From assembly GCA_038207265.1 (NCBI GenBank), contig JBBQZZ010000004.1, positions 124,001 through 188,000 of the forward strand: a stretch of DNA of 64,000 bases, read 5' to 3'. This stretch comes from JACMLD01 sp038207265. GTDB lineage: Bacteria > Bacteroidota > Bacteroidia > Chitinophagales > Chitinophagaceae. Positions 63,184-64,000 of the stretch are shown in pieces. The translations under genes were made by a program, and so were the position numbers. Position 1 is the stretch's first letter. The number at the start of each line of letters is the position of its first letter. Under the pieces are notes generated by a model. It searched no databases and was not told the DNA's origin. It worked only from the letters and a program-made list of their open reading frames with translations.

Positions 63184-64000
63184 TGTTTTACAATTAAAAT
63201 AGAAGAATCGGTTACGCCATCCAATACTTGTACATAATCATTGTCTGAAATACCTTTTTTGATTTTTTGTTTTGCAATGCCATTACCTTTTTTTACCCAT
63301 ACACTATCTCCGGGCAGCAATGCTTTTTTAGGAATGACCATTACTTTTGCTTTTTCTTTAAGCACAATGTTTGCTTCAACATTTAATCCATATAATTTCA
63401 ACGGCATTTCGTCTTCAAAAAAGGCGTCTACCCGGAAAGATTGTTCAACTTTATTCAACAGGGGATATATTTTAGCTACCCTGGCATGAAATATTTTTTC
63501 GGGATAAGCATCCATGGTAACTAATACTTCCTGTCCCTGTTTCACTTTGCCCAGATCGTCTTCATCTATCAGCAATTTTGCAATCATCTTCCCGCTTCCA
63601 ATCAAAGCGATGGGCTGATTAACTCCTACCAGGTCTCCTGCTTGTTTATATACATCATACACAACTCCATCCGCATAACTTCTCAATATTCCATTTGCTT
63701 TGGAAGTCTTTGCTACCTGCAACTGGTTATTGGCCTGTTGTAGTTGCAGGGCCGCGGCCAGGCGCTGTTGTTGCAATTGCTCTTCCAAGCCCTGAACATC
63801 ATGCTGTGTAGTCTCAAATTGTAATTTATATTTTTCATAATTGCTGGAGGAGATAGCATTCTGATCAAAAAGATTTTTATAGCGCGTGTATTGCAACTGA
63901 TCATTTTGCAAACGGATTTTTGCCGAAGCTACCCGGTTTTCAAGGTCTTTAATAATGGGCGCATTGGATGCAGCCACCGGTATGGTTCTGCTCAGCAGTT
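63180..64000 (-). CDS. Efflux periplasmic adaptor subunit (HlyD/MacA-like), C-terminal part
   Basis: The open frame runs from the stop at 63180 past the window edge; at least 273 residues are visible, so the true start is outside. Visible: a helical hairpin (coiled coil, about 25-85 of the fragment, rich in Gln/Lys/Glu), a lipoyl/barrel-sandwich region with SYADGVVYDVYKQAGDLVGV, then beta-barrel KQGQEVLVTMDAYPEKIFHARV, and the membrane-proximal domain VIPKKALLPGDSVWVKKGNG. It bridges the inner-membrane permease to an outer-membrane channel. It is the first gene seen of the five-gene efflux and two-component operon. Confidence 0.9.
   Translation of the reverse strand, partial: LLSRTIPVAASNAPIIKDLENRVASAKIRLQNDQLQYTRYKNLFDQNAISSSNYEKYKLQFETTQHDVQGLEEQLQQQRLAAALQLQQANNQLQVAKTSKANGILRSYADGVVYDVYKQAGDLVGVNQPIALIGSGKMIAKLLIDEDDLGKVKQGQEVLVTMDAYPEKIFHARVAKIYPLLNKVEQSFRVDAFFEDEMPLKLYGLNVEANIVLKEKAKVMVIPKKALLPGDSVWVKKGNGIAKQKIKKGISDNDYVQVLDGVTDSSILIVKQ

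Noticed and set aside
1..64000. Search for CRISPR arrays, tRNA or rRNA genes, transposases, restriction-modification or toxin-antitoxin genes.
   Set aside because: No direct-repeat array, cloverleaf, transposase or defence gene was recognised on reading; a covariance or HMM search would be needed to exclude weak cases.

Overview
The window reads as chromosomal DNA of a Bacteroidota bacterium, most likely Chitinophagaceae or a close relative (inferred from gene content, not from an rRNA gene). The evidence is a SusC/SusD pair, a type IX secretion sorting domain, tandem type II and type III glutamine synthetases, VCBS/ASPIC lipoproteins, DUF1080 and ThuA proteins, a LytS/LytTR pair, low G+C, little Shine-Dalgarno sequence, and several TAnnTTTG promoter-like boxes just upstream of start codons. 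No rRNA, tRNA, CRISPR array, insertion sequence or prophage was seen.

Layout. 1-3.7 kb: the start of purL, an unrecognised polytopic membrane protein, a HAD phosphatase and an APH-like phosphotransferase. 4-7.4 kb: glutamine synthetases GSII and GSIII in tandem. 7.4-14.6 kb: housekeeping genes (cmk, clpC, a STAS protein with RNase Z, dapA, accA). 15-26.8 kb: a SusC/SusD pair followed by three lipoprotein genes: a long VCBS/ASPIC protein, a cytochrome-c-motif VCBS protein and a vanadium-haloperoxidase-like protein. 26.8-30.2 kb: a TIM-barrel glycosidase-like gene, a decayed ClC chloride-channel pseudogene and a flavin monooxygenase. 30.5-39.6 kb: a lone glycogen-binding domain, a GNAT acetyltransferase, a TlpA-like lipoprotein, a tricorn-type protease, a CDF metal exporter, an alpha/beta hydrolase and an orphan NarL-type regulator. 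39.9-47.1 kb: a TonB_C lipoprotein, GH43 and NYN/LOTUS genes that nearly abut, a DUF5916 protein, an SDR and a DUF4082 secreted protein.

47.2-53.6 kb carries two RpiA-family genes, one canonical and one divergent, around a double-thioredoxin protein, then a same-strand run of alcohol dehydrogenase, DUF1080, ThuA and DUF1080 that looks like a sugar-oxidation or keto-sugar module. 53.6-59 kb holds a small secreted protein, an amidohydrolase, an NTF2-like protein, an acyl-CoA desaturase and a GH18 chitinase. 59.2-64 kb is a tightly coupled minus-strand operon: efflux adaptor (cut by the window edge), MacB-type permease, ABC ATPase, LytS-type kinase and LytTR regulator.

The most distinctive locus is SusCD plus the three lipoproteins, which suggests an envelope-located oxidative or haloperoxidase activity tied to substrate uptake. 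The clearest decay is the ClC pseudogene, with a stop, three frameshifts and a missing N-terminus. Start codons were moved inward from the longest open frame where a signal peptide, family conservation or an ATG supported it.
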